Position numbers and translations under genes: made by a program
Shown: positions 1 through 7,617 of the stretch, one piece after another
How positions within the stretch are numbered: the stretch's first letter is position 1
How the letters are laid out: each line of letters starts with the position of its first letter
Notes under the pieces: model-generated
Databases searched by the model: none
What the model was told of the DNA's origin: nothing
Seen by the model: the letters and a program-made list of their open reading frames with translations, nothing else
From: Paracoccus lichenicola
Lineage (GTDB): Bacteria > Pseudomonadota > Alphaproteobacteria > Rhodobacterales > Rhodobacteraceae
Assembly: GCF_009708075.1 (NCBI RefSeq)
Contig: NZ_WMBT01000001.1
Coordinates: forward strand, 496,001-560,000
Direction of reading: 5' to 3'
Length of the DNA: 64,000 nt

Positions 1-741
1 ATCTCGTCCGGCGAGAAGAAATGGCTGCGCATGTCGGGCCTGGTGATGCTGCTGCCCCACGGGTTCGAGGGCCAGGGACCGGAGCATAGCTCGGCCCGCC
101 TGGAACGCTTTTTGCAGATGTGCGCCGAGGACAACTGGATCGTCGCCAACTGCACGACGCCCGCCAACTATTTCCACATCCTGCGCCGCCAGATGCACCG
201 CCGGTTCCGCAAGCCGCTGGTGCTGATGACGCCGAAATCGCTGCTGCGCCATCCGCGCGCCGTCAGCAAGGCCGAGGATTTCCAGACCGGTTCGACCTTC
301 CACCGCGTGCTGTGGGACGATGCGCAGCGCGGCGCCTCCGAGATCACGCTGGTCCCCGACCACCGCATCCGCCGCGTGGTGATCTGTTCGGGCAAGGTGT
401 ATTACGACCTGCTGAAGGCGCGGGACGAGGCCGGGATCGACGACATCTACCTGATGCGCCTGGAACAGTTCTATCCCTTCCCGGCGCAGTCGATGGTCAG
501 GGAACTGGCCCGCTTCAAGGACGCGGAAATCATCTGGTGCCAGGAGGAACCCAAGAACCAGGGCGGGTGGAGCTTTGTCGAGCCTTACCTGGAATGGTCG
601 CTGGACCGGCTGGGCGCGCGCCACAATCGCGCCCGCTATGTCGGCCGCAATGCCGCCGCGTCGGTCGCCACGGGCCTTGGATCGCGCCACAAGGCCGAAC
701 AGGAGGCGCTGGTGAACGAGGCCTTGTCGCTTGAAGGATAA
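1..741 (+). CDS. sucA: 2-oxoglutarate dehydrogenase E1 component, C-terminal part (5' end outside window)
   Basis: The reading frame is open from base 1, so only the last 246 residues are present. They match the C-terminal transketolase-like region of the thiamine-diphosphate E1 subunit that decarboxylates 2-oxoglutarate in the TCA cycle. Visible family motifs are [20 protein letters not shown] near residue 20, the [10 protein letters not shown] segment, and [14 protein letters not shown]. The stop codon lies 4 bases before sucB, so the genes are almost certainly co-transcribed. E1 works in a cytoplasmic complex with E2 (sucB) and E3 (lpd), both of which follow. Confidence 0.97.
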   Translation: MSSGEKKWLRMSGLVMLLPHGFEGQGPEHSSARLERFLQMCAEDNWIVANCTTPANYFHILRRQMHRRFRKPLVLMTPKSLLRHPRAVSKAEDFQTGSTFHRVLWDDAQRGASEITLVPDHRIRRVVICSGKVYYDLLKARDEAGIDDIYLMRLEQFYPFPAQSMVRELARFKDAEIIWCQEEPKNQGGWSFVEPYLEWSLDRLGARHNRARYVGRNAAASVATGLGSRHKAEQEALVNEALSLEG

Positions 742-745
742 GTCG

Positions 746-2359
746 ATGCCCACCGAAGTCCGCGTGCCGCCCCTGGGCGAATCCGTCACCGAAGCGACCG
801 TCGCCACCTGGTTCAAGAAACCGGGTGACGCGGTCGCGGTGGACGAGATGCTGTGCGAGCTGGAAACCGACAAGGTCACGGTCGAGGTGCCAAGCCCCGC
901 GGCGGGCACCCTGGCCCAGATCGTCGCCCTGGAAGGCGAGACGGTCGGTCCCGACGCCCTGCTGGCCCAGATCACCGAGGCCGGCGTTGATACCCCCAAA
1001 GAACAACCGCAGGCCGCGCCCCCGTCGGCCCAGAAGACCCCGGAAGGACAGAAGAACATGAGCGGCAAATCCGTGGACGTGATGGTGCCCGCGCTTGGCG
1101 AAAGCGTGACCGAGGCGACCGTCGCCACCTGGTTCAAGAAGCCGGGCGACAGCGTGGCCGTGGACGAGATGCTGTGCGAGCTGGAAACCGACAAGGTCTC
1201 GGTCGAGGTGCCCAGTCCTGCCGCGGGCGTCCTGGCCGATATCCTGGCCGAGGAAGGCGCGACCGTGGACGCCAAGGCGCGCCTTGCGATCATCGTCGAG
1301 GGCGCTGCCGGCACGGCGGGTTCCTCGCCCGCGCAGCCCGCCAGCGGCGCGGCCGATCACAAGGGCGCCTATGGCAACGCCGAGACCCCGGTCGGCTCGG
1401 CCTCGGGCGGAGAGGATGGCGTCACGGCGGGCCAGGTCGGATCGCCCGGCGCCGGTCCCGAGGACCAGAAGCTGCGCACGGATGTCGAGGACGCGCCCTC
1501 GGCCCGCAAGGCCATGGCCGAAAAGGGCGTCAGCCGCGACCAGGTGACGGGTTCGGGCCGCGACGGCCGCGTGATGAAGGAGGACGTGGCCCGCGCGCAG
1601 CCCGCGCCGAAGCCCGCCCCCGCCCCGACCCCCGCAGCCACCCGCCCGGCCCAGGACGCCGCCCGCGAGGAGCGCGTCAAGATGACCCGCCTGCGCCAGA
1701 CCATCGCGCGGCGCCTGAAGGACGCGCAGAACACGGCGGCGATGCTGACGACCTATAACGAGGCCGACATGTCCGGCATCATGGGTCTGCGCAACGAATA
1801 CAAGGACGCCTTCGAGAAGAAGCACAAGGTCAAGCTGGGCTTCATGTCCTTCTTCGTGAAGGCCTGCTGCCATGCCCTGAAAGAGGTGCCCGAGGTCAAC
1901 GCGGAAATCGACGGCACCGACGTGGTGTACAAGAACTATGTCAACATGGGCGTGGCCGTGGGCACGCCCTCCGGCTTGGTCGTCCCGGTCGTGCGCGATG
2001 CCGACCAAAAGGGCTTTGCCGCGATCGAGAAGGAAATCGCCGAACTGGGCGCCAAGGGCCGCGACGGCAAGCTGACCATGCAGGAAATGCAGGGCGGCAC
2101 CTTCACCATCTCGAACGGCGGGGTTTACGGATCCTTGATGTCCTCGCCCATCCTGAACCCGCCGCAGTCGGGGATCCTGGGGATGCACAAGATCCAAGAC
2201 CGCCCGATGGTCGTGGGCGGGCAGATCGTCATCCGCCCGATGATGTATCTGGCGCTGTCCTATGACCACCGGATCGTGGACGGCAAGGGCGCGGTGACCT
2301 TCCTCGTGCGCGTCAAGGAGGCGCTGGAGGACCCGCGCCGCCTGCTGATGGATTTGTAG
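746..2359 (+). CDS. sucB: dihydrolipoyllysine-residue succinyltransferase (E2) with two lipoyl domains
   Basis: This E2 core of the 2-oxoglutarate dehydrogenase complex transfers succinyl groups to CoA. At 537 residues it is longer than the roughly 400-residue single-lipoyl form. Lipoyl domain 1 spans about residues 1-78 (lipoylated Lys43 in ETDKVTVEV) and lipoyl domain 2 about 108-185 (Lys150 in ETDKVSVEV). An Ala/Pro linker, a peripheral-subunit-binding segment near 245-280 and the catalytic domain from about 310 follow. The catalytic motif SYDHRIVDG carries His508 and Asp512. Start chosen at 746 because GAAGG lies 8 bases upstream; an in-frame TTG at 731 is less likely. The two lipoyl-coding stretches are unusually alike at DNA level. 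Confidence 0.97.
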   Translation: MPTEVRVPPLGESVTEATVATWFKKPGDAVAVDEMLCELETDKVTVEVPSPAAGTLAQIVALEGETVGPDALLAQITEAGVDTPKEQPQAAPPSAQKTPEGQKNMSGKSVDVMVPALGESVTEATVATWFKKPGDSVAVDEMLCELETDKVSVEVPSPAAGVLADILAEEGATVDAKARLAIIVEGAAGTAGSSPAQPASGAADHKGAYGNAETPVGSASGGEDGVTAGQVGSPGAGPEDQKLRTDVEDAPSARKAMAEKGVSRDQVTGSGRDGRVMKEDVARAQPAPKPAPAPTPAATRPAQDAAREERVKMTRLRQTIARRLKDAQNTAAMLTTYNEADMSGIMGLRNEYKDAFEKKHKVKLGFMSFFVKACCHALKEVPEVNAEIDGTDVVYKNYVNMGVAVGTPSGLVVPVVRDADQKGFAAIEKEIAELGAKGRDGKLTMQEMQGGTFTISNGGVYGSLMSSPILNPPQSGILGMHKIQDRPMVVGGQIVIRPMMYLALSYDHRIVDGKGAVTFLVRVKEALEDPRRLLMDL

Positions 2360-2366
2360 GATCGCC

Positions 2367-2392
2367 GGCACCGCCGCCCGCACGGCGGTGCC
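2367..2392 (+). terminator. intercistronic hairpin after sucB
   Basis: A perfect 9-bp stem (GGCACCGCC at 2367-2375 with GGCGGTGCC at 2384-2392) has an 8-base loop and is followed by ATCCTTTC. There is only a weak U tract. It could be a partial terminator or an mRNA-stabilising structure that sets E2 against downstream expression. Confidence 0.5.
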
Positions 2393-2414
2393 ATCCTTTC
2401 GGAAAGGACAGGCC

Positions 2415-2669
2415 ATGCAACTGATCGCCCATTACAGCGTGAACGACTATCCCGCCTTCAAGGCAGCCTTCGACGCCGATGCCGAGGATCGCGGCGCCAA
2501 TGGCCTGTCCCTGCTGCAGCTGTGGCGAGAGAACGCCGGCTCGGCCTGGGCGCTGTTCAGCGTCAGCGACGCCAGGGCTGCACGGGCTTATCTCGAAGGC
2601 GCGGCCGGGGTGTTCAACAGCCAGGCCGGGGTGACTGCCGCCAGCCATCATTTTGTCGAAACCGCATGA
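2415..2669 (+). CDS. small conserved protein of unknown function in the suc-lpd cluster
   Basis: The 84-residue soluble protein starts MQLIAHYSVNDYPAFKAAFD and has no signal peptide or membrane segment. The alternating pattern and a WALFSV strand resemble small dimeric ferredoxin-fold proteins of the ABM/DUF type, but I cannot assign a family. Start set at 2415, with GGAAAGGA 7 bases upstream. Its stop overlaps the next start in ATGA, so the pair is probably translationally coupled. Its position between sucB and lpd suggests co-expression with the 2-oxoglutarate dehydrogenase complex, not necessarily a role in it. Confidence 0.75.
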   Translation: MQLIAHYSVNDYPAFKAAFDADAEDRGANGLSLLQLWRENAGSAWALFSVSDARAARAYLEGAAGVFNSQAGVTAASHHFVETA

Positions 2670-3058
2670 TGACCACCGAACTGACCGTCCTGGCGCTTGC
2701 GGGCCTGTTGCAGGCCGTCCAGTTCGCGGCCTTTTCCATCACCGCCAACCTTCAGGTCGGTCCCAAGGTCGCCATGGGTCCGCGCGACAATGTTCCCCCG
2801 CTGAAGGGCACCGCGGGCCGGCTGCAACGGGCGCTGAACAACCATTTCGAGGGGCTGATCCTGTTCACGCTGGCCGTCGTGGTGGTGACGCTGGGCGGGC
2901 AGGCCAGCGGCGTGACCGGCGCCTGCGCCTGGATTTATCTTGCCGCGCGGATCCTTTATGTGCCCGCCTATGTCTTTGGCTGGGTGCCCTGGCGCTCGGC
3001 CATCTGGGCCGTGGGCTTCGCGGCGACGATGTTGATGATACTGGCCGCGCTGGTCTGA
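2666..3058 (+). CDS. MAPEG-family small membrane protein
   Basis: The 130-residue protein has about four hydrophobic helices and the motif RLQRALNNHFEGLILF, followed by AARILYVPAYVFG. This is the usual look of bacterial MAPEG (membrane-associated eicosanoid/glutathione metabolism) proteins. It starts in an ATGA overlap with the preceding small gene and ends 33 bases before lpd. The substrate is unknown in bacterial members of this group. The location within the 2-oxoglutarate dehydrogenase cluster is notable but does not reveal a function. Confidence 0.85.
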   Translation: MMTTELTVLALAGLLQAVQFAAFSITANLQVGPKVAMGPRDNVPPLKGTAGRLQRALNNHFEGLILFTLAVVVVTLGGQASGVTGACAWIYLAARILYVPAYVFGWVPWRSAIWAVGFAATMLMILAALV

Positions 3059-3091
3059 CCCGCGGCCCCGAGGGACAAGAAGGAACAAGCC

Positions 3092-4486
3092 ATGTCCACC
3101 TATGACCTGATCGTGATCGGCGCGGGGCCGGGCGGCTATGTCTGCGCCATCCGCGCGGCCCAGCTGGGCCTCAAGGTCGCCTGCGTCGAGGGGCGCGAGA
3201 CGCTGGGCGGCACCTGCCTGAACGTGGGCTGCATCCCGTCCAAGGCGCTGCTGCACGCCAGCCACATGGCGCACGAGACGCACGAGAATTTCGCGAAGAT
3301 GGGCCTGAACGTCGGCCATGTCGAAATCGACTGGCAGAAGATGCAGGCCTACAAGGCGGAAACCGTCGCGGGCAACACCAAGGGCATCGAGTTCCTGTTC
3401 AAGAAGAACAAGATCGACTGGCTGAAAGGCTGGGCGGTGATCGAAGCCCCGGGCAAGGTCAAGGTCGGCGACACGACGCACGAGGCGAAGACCGTCGTGA
3501 TCGCCACGGGATCGGTGTCGTCCGCACTGAAGGGCGTGACGGTGGACAACGAGGCGGGCATCGTGGTGGATTCGACCGGCGTCCTAGCCCTGCCGAAGAT
3601 CCCCGCATCCATGGTCGTGATCGGCGCGGGCGTGATCGGGCTTGAACTGGGTTCCGTCTATGCCCGCCTGGGCACGCAGGTCACGGTCGTCGAATACCTG
3701 GACGCCATCACCCCCGGCATGGACGGCGAGGTGCAAAAGCAATTCCAGAAGATCCTGACCAAGCAGGGCCTGAAATTCGTCCTGGGCGCGGCGGTGTCGG
3801 GCGTGGAAACCACGGACGGCGCGGCCAAGGTCAGCTACACCCTGCGCAAGGACAACAGCGAACAGGCGCTGGAGGCCGAAGTGGTTCTGGTCGCCACCGG
3901 CCGCCGCCCCTATGCCGACGGCCTGGGCCTGGACAGCTTGGGCGTTCAGATGACCGACCGAGGCTATGTCAAGGTGGACGGGCATTGGCAGACATCCGTC
4001 CCCGGCATCTATGCCATCGGCGACGCGGCCCCCGGCCCGATGCTGGCCCACAAGGCCGAGGACGAGGGGATGGCGGTTGCCGAGGTGATCGCGGGCAAGC
4101 ACGGGCACGTCAATTACGACGTGATCCCCGGCGTGATCTACACCACCCCCGAGGTCGCCGCCGTGGGCCTGACCGAGGAAGCCGCCAAGGCCGCCGGCCG
4201 CAAGATCAAGGTCGGCAAGTTCCCCTTCATGGGCAACGCGCGGGCCAAGGCGGTGATGCAGGCGGACGGCTTCGTCAAGCTGATCGCGGACGCGGACACC
4301 GACCGGATCCTCGGCTGCCACATCATCGGTCCCAACGCGGGCGAGATGATCCACGAGGTTTGCGTGGCCATGGAATTCGGCGCCGCCGCGCAGGATCTGG
4401 CGCTGACCTGCCACGCGCATCCCACGACCTCGGAAGCGGTGCGCGAGGCCGCGCTGGCCTGCGGGGACGGCGCGATCCATGTCTGA
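3092..4486 (+). CDS. lpd: dihydrolipoyl dehydrogenase (E3)
   Basis: This FAD-dependent disulfide oxidoreductase re-oxidises the dihydrolipoyl groups of the E2 component with NAD+. Its 464 residues fit the family. The N-terminal FAD-binding GAGPGG sits at residues 10-15. The redox pair is Cys42/Cys47 in [13 protein letters not shown], and the NAD-binding [10 protein letters not shown] lies in the middle. The C-terminal [15 protein letters not shown] carries the catalytic His-Glu dyad. AAGGAA lies about 10 bases before the ATG. It is the third subunit gene of the sucA-sucB-lpd cluster. Its last bases overlap the next gene by 8 bases. Confidence 0.97.
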   Translation: MSTYDLIVIGAGPGGYVCAIRAAQLGLKVACVEGRETLGGTCLNVGCIPSKALLHASHMAHETHENFAKMGLNVGHVEIDWQKMQAYKAETVAGNTKGIEFLFKKNKIDWLKGWAVIEAPGKVKVGDTTHEAKTVVIATGSVSSALKGVTVDNEAGIVVDSTGVLALPKIPASMVVIGAGVIGLELGSVYARLGTQVTVVEYLDAITPGMDGEVQKQFQKILTKQGLKFVLGAAVSGVETTDGAAKVSYTLRKDNSEQALEAEVVLVATGRRPYADGLGLDSLGVQMTDRGYVKVDGHWQTSVPGIYAIGDAAPGPMLAHKAEDEGMAVAEVIAGKHGHVNYDVIPGVIYTTPEVAAVGLTEEAAKAAGRKIKVGKFPFMGNARAKAVMQADGFVKLIADADTDRILGCHIIGPNAGEMIHEVCVAMEFGAAAQDLALTCHAHPTTSEAVREAALACGDGAIHV

Positions 4487-4952
4487 CCTTGGCCGCCGCG
4501 GCCTGATCCTTGCCACGCTTGCCCTTGCCGCCTGCGGCGGCGGGGGCGGCCAGCAGATGCCGGCAGGTCTCAGCCGGAACGGGCTTTACCCGAACGAGAC
4601 GCCGCAGTTGCGCGCGCGCATCAACTTCTGGGCGGACCATTACGACGTGCCGCCCGCCATCGTGCAGCGGATCATCCTGCGGGAATCGCGGCACAATCCC
4701 GGCCTGCGCAACGGCCCTCATTACGGCCTGATGCAACTGAACCCGCAGACGGCCCGCACCATGGGCCATCGCGGACCTGCCGCCAGCCTGCTCGATGCCG
4801 ACACGAACCTGCGCTACGGCGTGAAATACCTGCGCGGCGCCTGGATGGTGGCCGATGGCGACCCGGACCGCACGGTCATGTGGTATTCGCGCGGCTATTA
4901 CTACGAGGCCAAGCGCAAGGGCCTGCTGAAAAAGACCGGCCTGCGCGGCTAG
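4479..4952 (+). CDS. lytic transglycosylase lipoprotein (SLT domain)
   Basis: The 157-residue protein begins with a lipoprotein signal peptide ending in LAAC (Cys about residue 19), so it should be anchored in a membrane facing the periplasm. The SLT fold follows: [18 protein letters not shown] holds the catalytic Glu of the RES motif, then [11 protein letters not shown] and [10 protein letters not shown]. Such enzymes cleave peptidoglycan glycan strands to anhydro-muropeptides. The start overlaps the end of lpd by 8 bases in another frame. The usual C-terminal extensions are absent, so this is a minimal single-domain member. Confidence 0.9.
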   Translation: MSDLGRRGLILATLALAACGGGGGQQMPAGLSRNGLYPNETPQLRARINFWADHYDVPPAIVQRIILRESRHNPGLRNGPHYGLMQLNPQTARTMGHRGPAASLLDADTNLRYGVKYLRGAWMVADGDPDRTVMWYSRGYYYEAKRKGLLKKTGLRG

Positions 4953-4954
4953 GA

Positions 4955-4985
4955 TTTCTTCTTCACGCAAGTATCCTCGGGGGGT
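4955..4985. repeat. intergenic box, copy 1 of 5 (GGATATTT-type element)
   Basis: The box reads TTCTTCTTCACG, then CAAGTATCC, then TCGGGGGG. It closely matches the reverse of copy 4 (46323-46352). It lies between the convergent ends of the transglycosylase gene and pgk, just before a terminator hairpin. Confidence 0.6.
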
Positions 4986-5007
4986 GAATTGCGCCCCCGG
5001 GCGCAAG

Positions 5008-5034
5008 AGGGCGCGCGAGCGCCCCCTTTCCTTT
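5008..5034 (+). terminator. rho-independent terminator after the suc-lpd-SLT operon
   Basis: The stem GGGCGC (5009-5014), loop GCGA and GCGCCC (5019-5024) are followed by CCTTTCCTTTG. The tail points to plus-strand transcription. It lies between two convergent genes. Confidence 0.7.
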
Positions 5035-5035
5035 G

Positions 5036-6244
5036 TCAAACGTGCCGCGCCGCCTTCAACGCCGCCACGCCGGGCAGTTCCTTGCCTTCCATCCATTCCA
5101 GGAAGGCCCCCCCGGCGGTCGAGATGAAGGTGAAATCGCCCGCCACCCCCGCCTTGTTCAGCGCCGCGACCGTATCCCCGCCCCCCGCGACCGAAATCAG
5201 CCTGCCGTCCCGCGTCAACCCTGCCGCCGCCTGGGCCGCGGCGTTGGTCGCGCGGTCGAAAGGCTCGATCTCGAAGGCGCCCAGCGGGCCGTTCCAGATC
5301 AGCGTCTTGCACCGGGCCATCGCCTCGCGCAGCGCCTCGACGGTCGCCGGACCCGCATCCAGGATCATCGCGTCCGCCGGGCATTGGTCCACCGGCAGCA
5401 CCTGGGATTCCGCGCCCGCCTTGAACGCGCGCGCCACGACGATGTCCAGCGGCAGATGGATCACGCAGCCGCCCGCGTCGGCCTTTTCCAGGATCTGGCG
5501 CGCGGTGTCGGCCATGTCGCGTTCGGCCAGCGACTTGCCGACCTCGACCCCCTTGGCCACCAGGAAGGTGTTGGCCATGCCGCCGCCGATCACCAGGTGA
5601 TCGACCCTGTCCACCAGGTTCATCAGCAGGTCGAGCTTGGTGGACACCTTGGCCCCGCCCACCACCGCCATCACCGGCCGCTGCGGCGTGCCGAGGGCCG
5701 CATCCAGCGCCTTGAGTTCCGCCTCCATCAGCCGTCCCGCGCCGGACGGCAGCAGCCGCGCCAGGCCTTCGGTCGATCCATGCGCCCGGTGCGCGGCGGA
5801 AAAGGCGTCGTTCACATAAACCGCGCCCAAGGCCGCCAGCGAGGCCGCGAAGGTCGGATCGTTCTTTTCCTCGCCTTCATGAAACCGCGTGTTTTCCAGC
5901 AGCGCCACGTCGCCTGGCTTGAGGCCCGCCACCACGCGCTTGGCCGGGCCGCCGATGCAGTCGTCGGCAAAGACCACCGGCTGGCCCAGGGCCGCTTCTA
6001 GCGCGGGCACGATCTGCTTCAGGCTCATCGACTCCACGCGCTTGCCCTTGGGACGGTCGAAATGCGCCAGCAGGACCGGGATGCCCCCCTTGGCCTGGAT
6101 GTCCTTGACGGTGGGCACGATCTTCTCGATCCGCGTCGCGTCCGTCACGCGGCCGTCTTCCACCGGCACGTTCACGTCCACGCGGGTCAGGACGACCTTG
6201 CCGTCCATGTCCAGATCATCGATCGTCTTGAAATCGGCCATCAT
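5036..6244 (-). CDS. pgk: phosphoglycerate kinase
   Basis: This cytoplasmic glycolytic/gluconeogenic enzyme interconverts 1,3-bisphosphoglycerate plus ADP with 3-phosphoglycerate plus ATP. Its 402 residues are the normal length. The N-terminal [23 protein letters not shown] contains the substrate-binding RVDxNVP. FDRPKG and NTRFHEGEE follow, then [13 protein letters not shown], and the C-terminal nucleotide loop is [16 protein letters not shown]. Two ATGs in tandem (6244 and 6241) are possible starts; AAAGGA upstream is better spaced for the second. It is transcribed alone, divergent from the cyclophilin pair. Confidence 0.97.
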   Translation of the reverse strand: MMADFKTIDDLDMDGKVVLTRVDVNVPVEDGRVTDATRIEKIVPTVKDIQAKGGIPVLLAHFDRPKGKRVESMSLKQIVPALEAALGQPVVFADDCIGGPAKRVVAGLKPGDVALLENTRFHEGEEKNDPTFAASLAALGAVYVNDAFSAAHRAHGSTEGLARLLPSGAGRLMEAELKALDAALGTPQRPVMAVVGGAKVSTKLDLLMNLVDRVDHLVIGGGMANTFLVAKGVEVGKSLAERDMADTARQILEKADAGGCVIHLPLDIVVARAFKAGAESQVLPVDQCPADAMILDAGPATVEALREAMARCKTLIWNGPLGAFEIEPFDRATNAAAQAAAGLTRDGRLISVAGGGDTVAALNKAGVAGDFTFISTAGGAFLEWMEGKELPGVAALKAARHV

Positions 6245-6346
6245 GTCGTCCTTTCGGGCATTTGGGGCGTCGAAGGCTTGTCCCGCATGGGGCGGGCGGC
6301 GTCAACTCTCGCATAACGGTGATCAACGCGTGAACGGCTTTGCGCG

Positions 6347-6375
6347 TTGCCCTTGGGGCGCCAAAGCCCTAGACC
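6347..6375 (+). promoter_or_regulatory. candidate sigma-70 promoter for the cyclophilin pair
   Basis: TTGCCC (6347-6352), a 17-base spacer and TAGACC (6370-6375) lie about 30 bases before the chosen start. The match is moderate. The 160-base gap between pgk and ppiB must contain both divergent promoters. Confidence 0.3.
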
Positions 6376-6404
6376 AAGACCCGAACATGGCAAAGGAGGA
6401 CCGC

Positions 6405-6911
6405 ATGGCCGAGATCACCGATCCCGAAAACACCATCATCATCGAACTGAAGGATGGCCCGGTCGTCATCCAGCTGCTGACCGATGTCGCCCCGAAACAT
6501 GCCGCGCGCATGAAGGAACTGGCCCGCGCCGGGAAATACGACAACGTGGCCTTTCACCGCGTGATCGACGGCTTCATGGCCCAGACCGGCGACGTGGAAC
6601 ACGCCAACATGGAAAACGCCTACAACCCCGGCCGCGCAGGCACCGGCGGATCAGACCTGCCCGACCTTCCGGCGGAATTTTCCAAGCTGCCCCATGACCG
6701 GGGCACCCTGGGTGCCGCGCGGTCGCAGAACCCCAACAGCGCCAACAGCCAGTTCTTCATCAACTTCAAGGACAACCATTTCCTGAACGGCCAGTACACC
6801 GTCTATGGCCGCGTGATCTCGGGGATGGAGCATGTGGACAAGATCGCCAAGGGCGAGCCGCCCGCGAACCCCGACCGCATGATCTCGGTCAAGGTGGCCG
6901 CCGATGCGTAA
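6405..6911 (+). CDS. ppiB: cytoplasmic cyclophilin-type peptidyl-prolyl cis-trans isomerase
   Basis: The 168-residue protein has no signal peptide and the full cyclophilin core: VAFHRVIDGFMAQTGDV with the catalytic Arg, RAGTGGSDLPDLPAEF, GAARSQNPNSANSQFFI and LNGQYTVYGRVISGM. It should speed proline isomerisation during folding in the cytoplasm. Start set at 6405 because AAAGGAGGA lies directly upstream; an ATG at 6387 has no such site. The stop overlaps the next gene by 8 bases. That gene is a periplasmic paralogue, so one mRNA supplies both compartments. Confidence 0.93.
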   Translation: MAEITDPENTIIIELKDGPVVIQLLTDVAPKHAARMKELARAGKYDNVAFHRVIDGFMAQTGDVEHANMENAYNPGRAGTGGSDLPDLPAEFSKLPHDRGTLGAARSQNPNSANSQFFINFKDNHFLNGQYTVYGRVISGMEHVDKIAKGEPPANPDRMISVKVAADA

Positions 6912-7494
6912 GCTGCTGGTCCCCGCCTTCATCCTGGCCGCAACCGCAGCCCAAGCCCAGGCCCCCGCGCACCAGGACGGCCCCGGCCCGAACATGGTGA
7001 TCGAGGTGGCCGCCGCCGACGGCACGTCCAAGGGCACCATCACCCTGGACCTGCTGGCCGACAAGGCGCCGAACCATGTGGCCCGCCTGGTCGAGCTGGC
7101 GAAATCCGGCGCCTATGACGGCGTGGTCTTTCACCGCGTGATCGACGGCTTCATGGCCCAGACGGGCGACGTTGAACACGGGCTACAGGGCGGCGCCAGC
7201 GTCGCCATGGCGGGCACCGGCGGCTCCGACCTGCCGGATCTGGAGGCCGAGTTCAACGACGTGTCCTTCCAGGCGGGCACCGTGGGCATGGCCCGCGCCC
7301 AGGATCCGAACAGCGCCAACAGCCAGTTCTTCATCGACCTGGCCCCCGCGACCTTCCTCGACGGGCAATACACGGTCGTGGGCCAGTTGGTCGATGGCTG
7401 GGACGTGCTGACCCAGATCAAGAAGGGCGATGCGAACGCCAACGGCGCGGTCGAGGCCCCCGACTACATGGCCAAGGTCACGATCGTCGAATAG
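6904..7494 (+). CDS. periplasmic cyclophilin-type peptidyl-prolyl cis-trans isomerase
   Basis: The 196-residue protein starts with a signal peptide (MRKLLVPAFILAATAAQAQA, cleavage probably after AQA). The cyclophilin core repeats that of the upstream gene: VVFHRVIDGFMAQTGDVEHG, AGTGGSDLPDLEAEF, NSANSQFFIDL and LDGQYTVVGQLVDGW. It probably acts in outer-membrane or periplasmic protein folding. The two genes share long identical DNA blocks in the catalytic core, which suggests tandem duplication followed by acquisition of an export signal. The stop codon lies inside the first unit of a 16-base tandem repeat. Confidence 0.93.
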   Translation: MRKLLVPAFILAATAAQAQAPAHQDGPGPNMVIEVAAADGTSKGTITLDLLADKAPNHVARLVELAKSGAYDGVVFHRVIDGFMAQTGDVEHGLQGGASVAMAGTGGSDLPDLEAEFNDVSFQAGTVGMARAQDPNSANSQFFIDLAPATFLDGQYTVVGQLVDGWDVLTQIKKGDANANGAVEAPDYMAKVTIVE

Positions 7495-7548
7495 GATTGG
7501 CGTCGAATAGGATCGGCGTCGAACCGGATCGGCGTCGAACAAGACCGG
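7485..7548. repeat. four tandem 16-base units overlapping a stop codon
   Basis: Four consecutive units have the form CGTCGAATAGGATYGG, at 7485-7500, 7501-7516, 7517-7532 and 7533-7548. The first two differ at one base; the later ones carry two and then four changes. The TAG stop of the periplasmic cyclophilin is in unit 1. A terminator follows directly. Confidence 0.9.
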
Positions 7549-7550
7549 CA

Positions 7551-7574
7551 AAGGGGGCCTCGCCCCCCTTTTTC
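7551..7574 (+). terminator. rho-independent terminator after the cyclophilin pair
   Basis: AAGGGGGC, loop CTC and GCCCCCCTT are followed by a run of T. It sits directly after the 16-base tandem repeat. Confidence 0.8.
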
Positions 7575-7617
7575 GCGCTTGCGGCATCGGTTGCCGCGCG
7601 CCTATCGTTCGCGCGAC

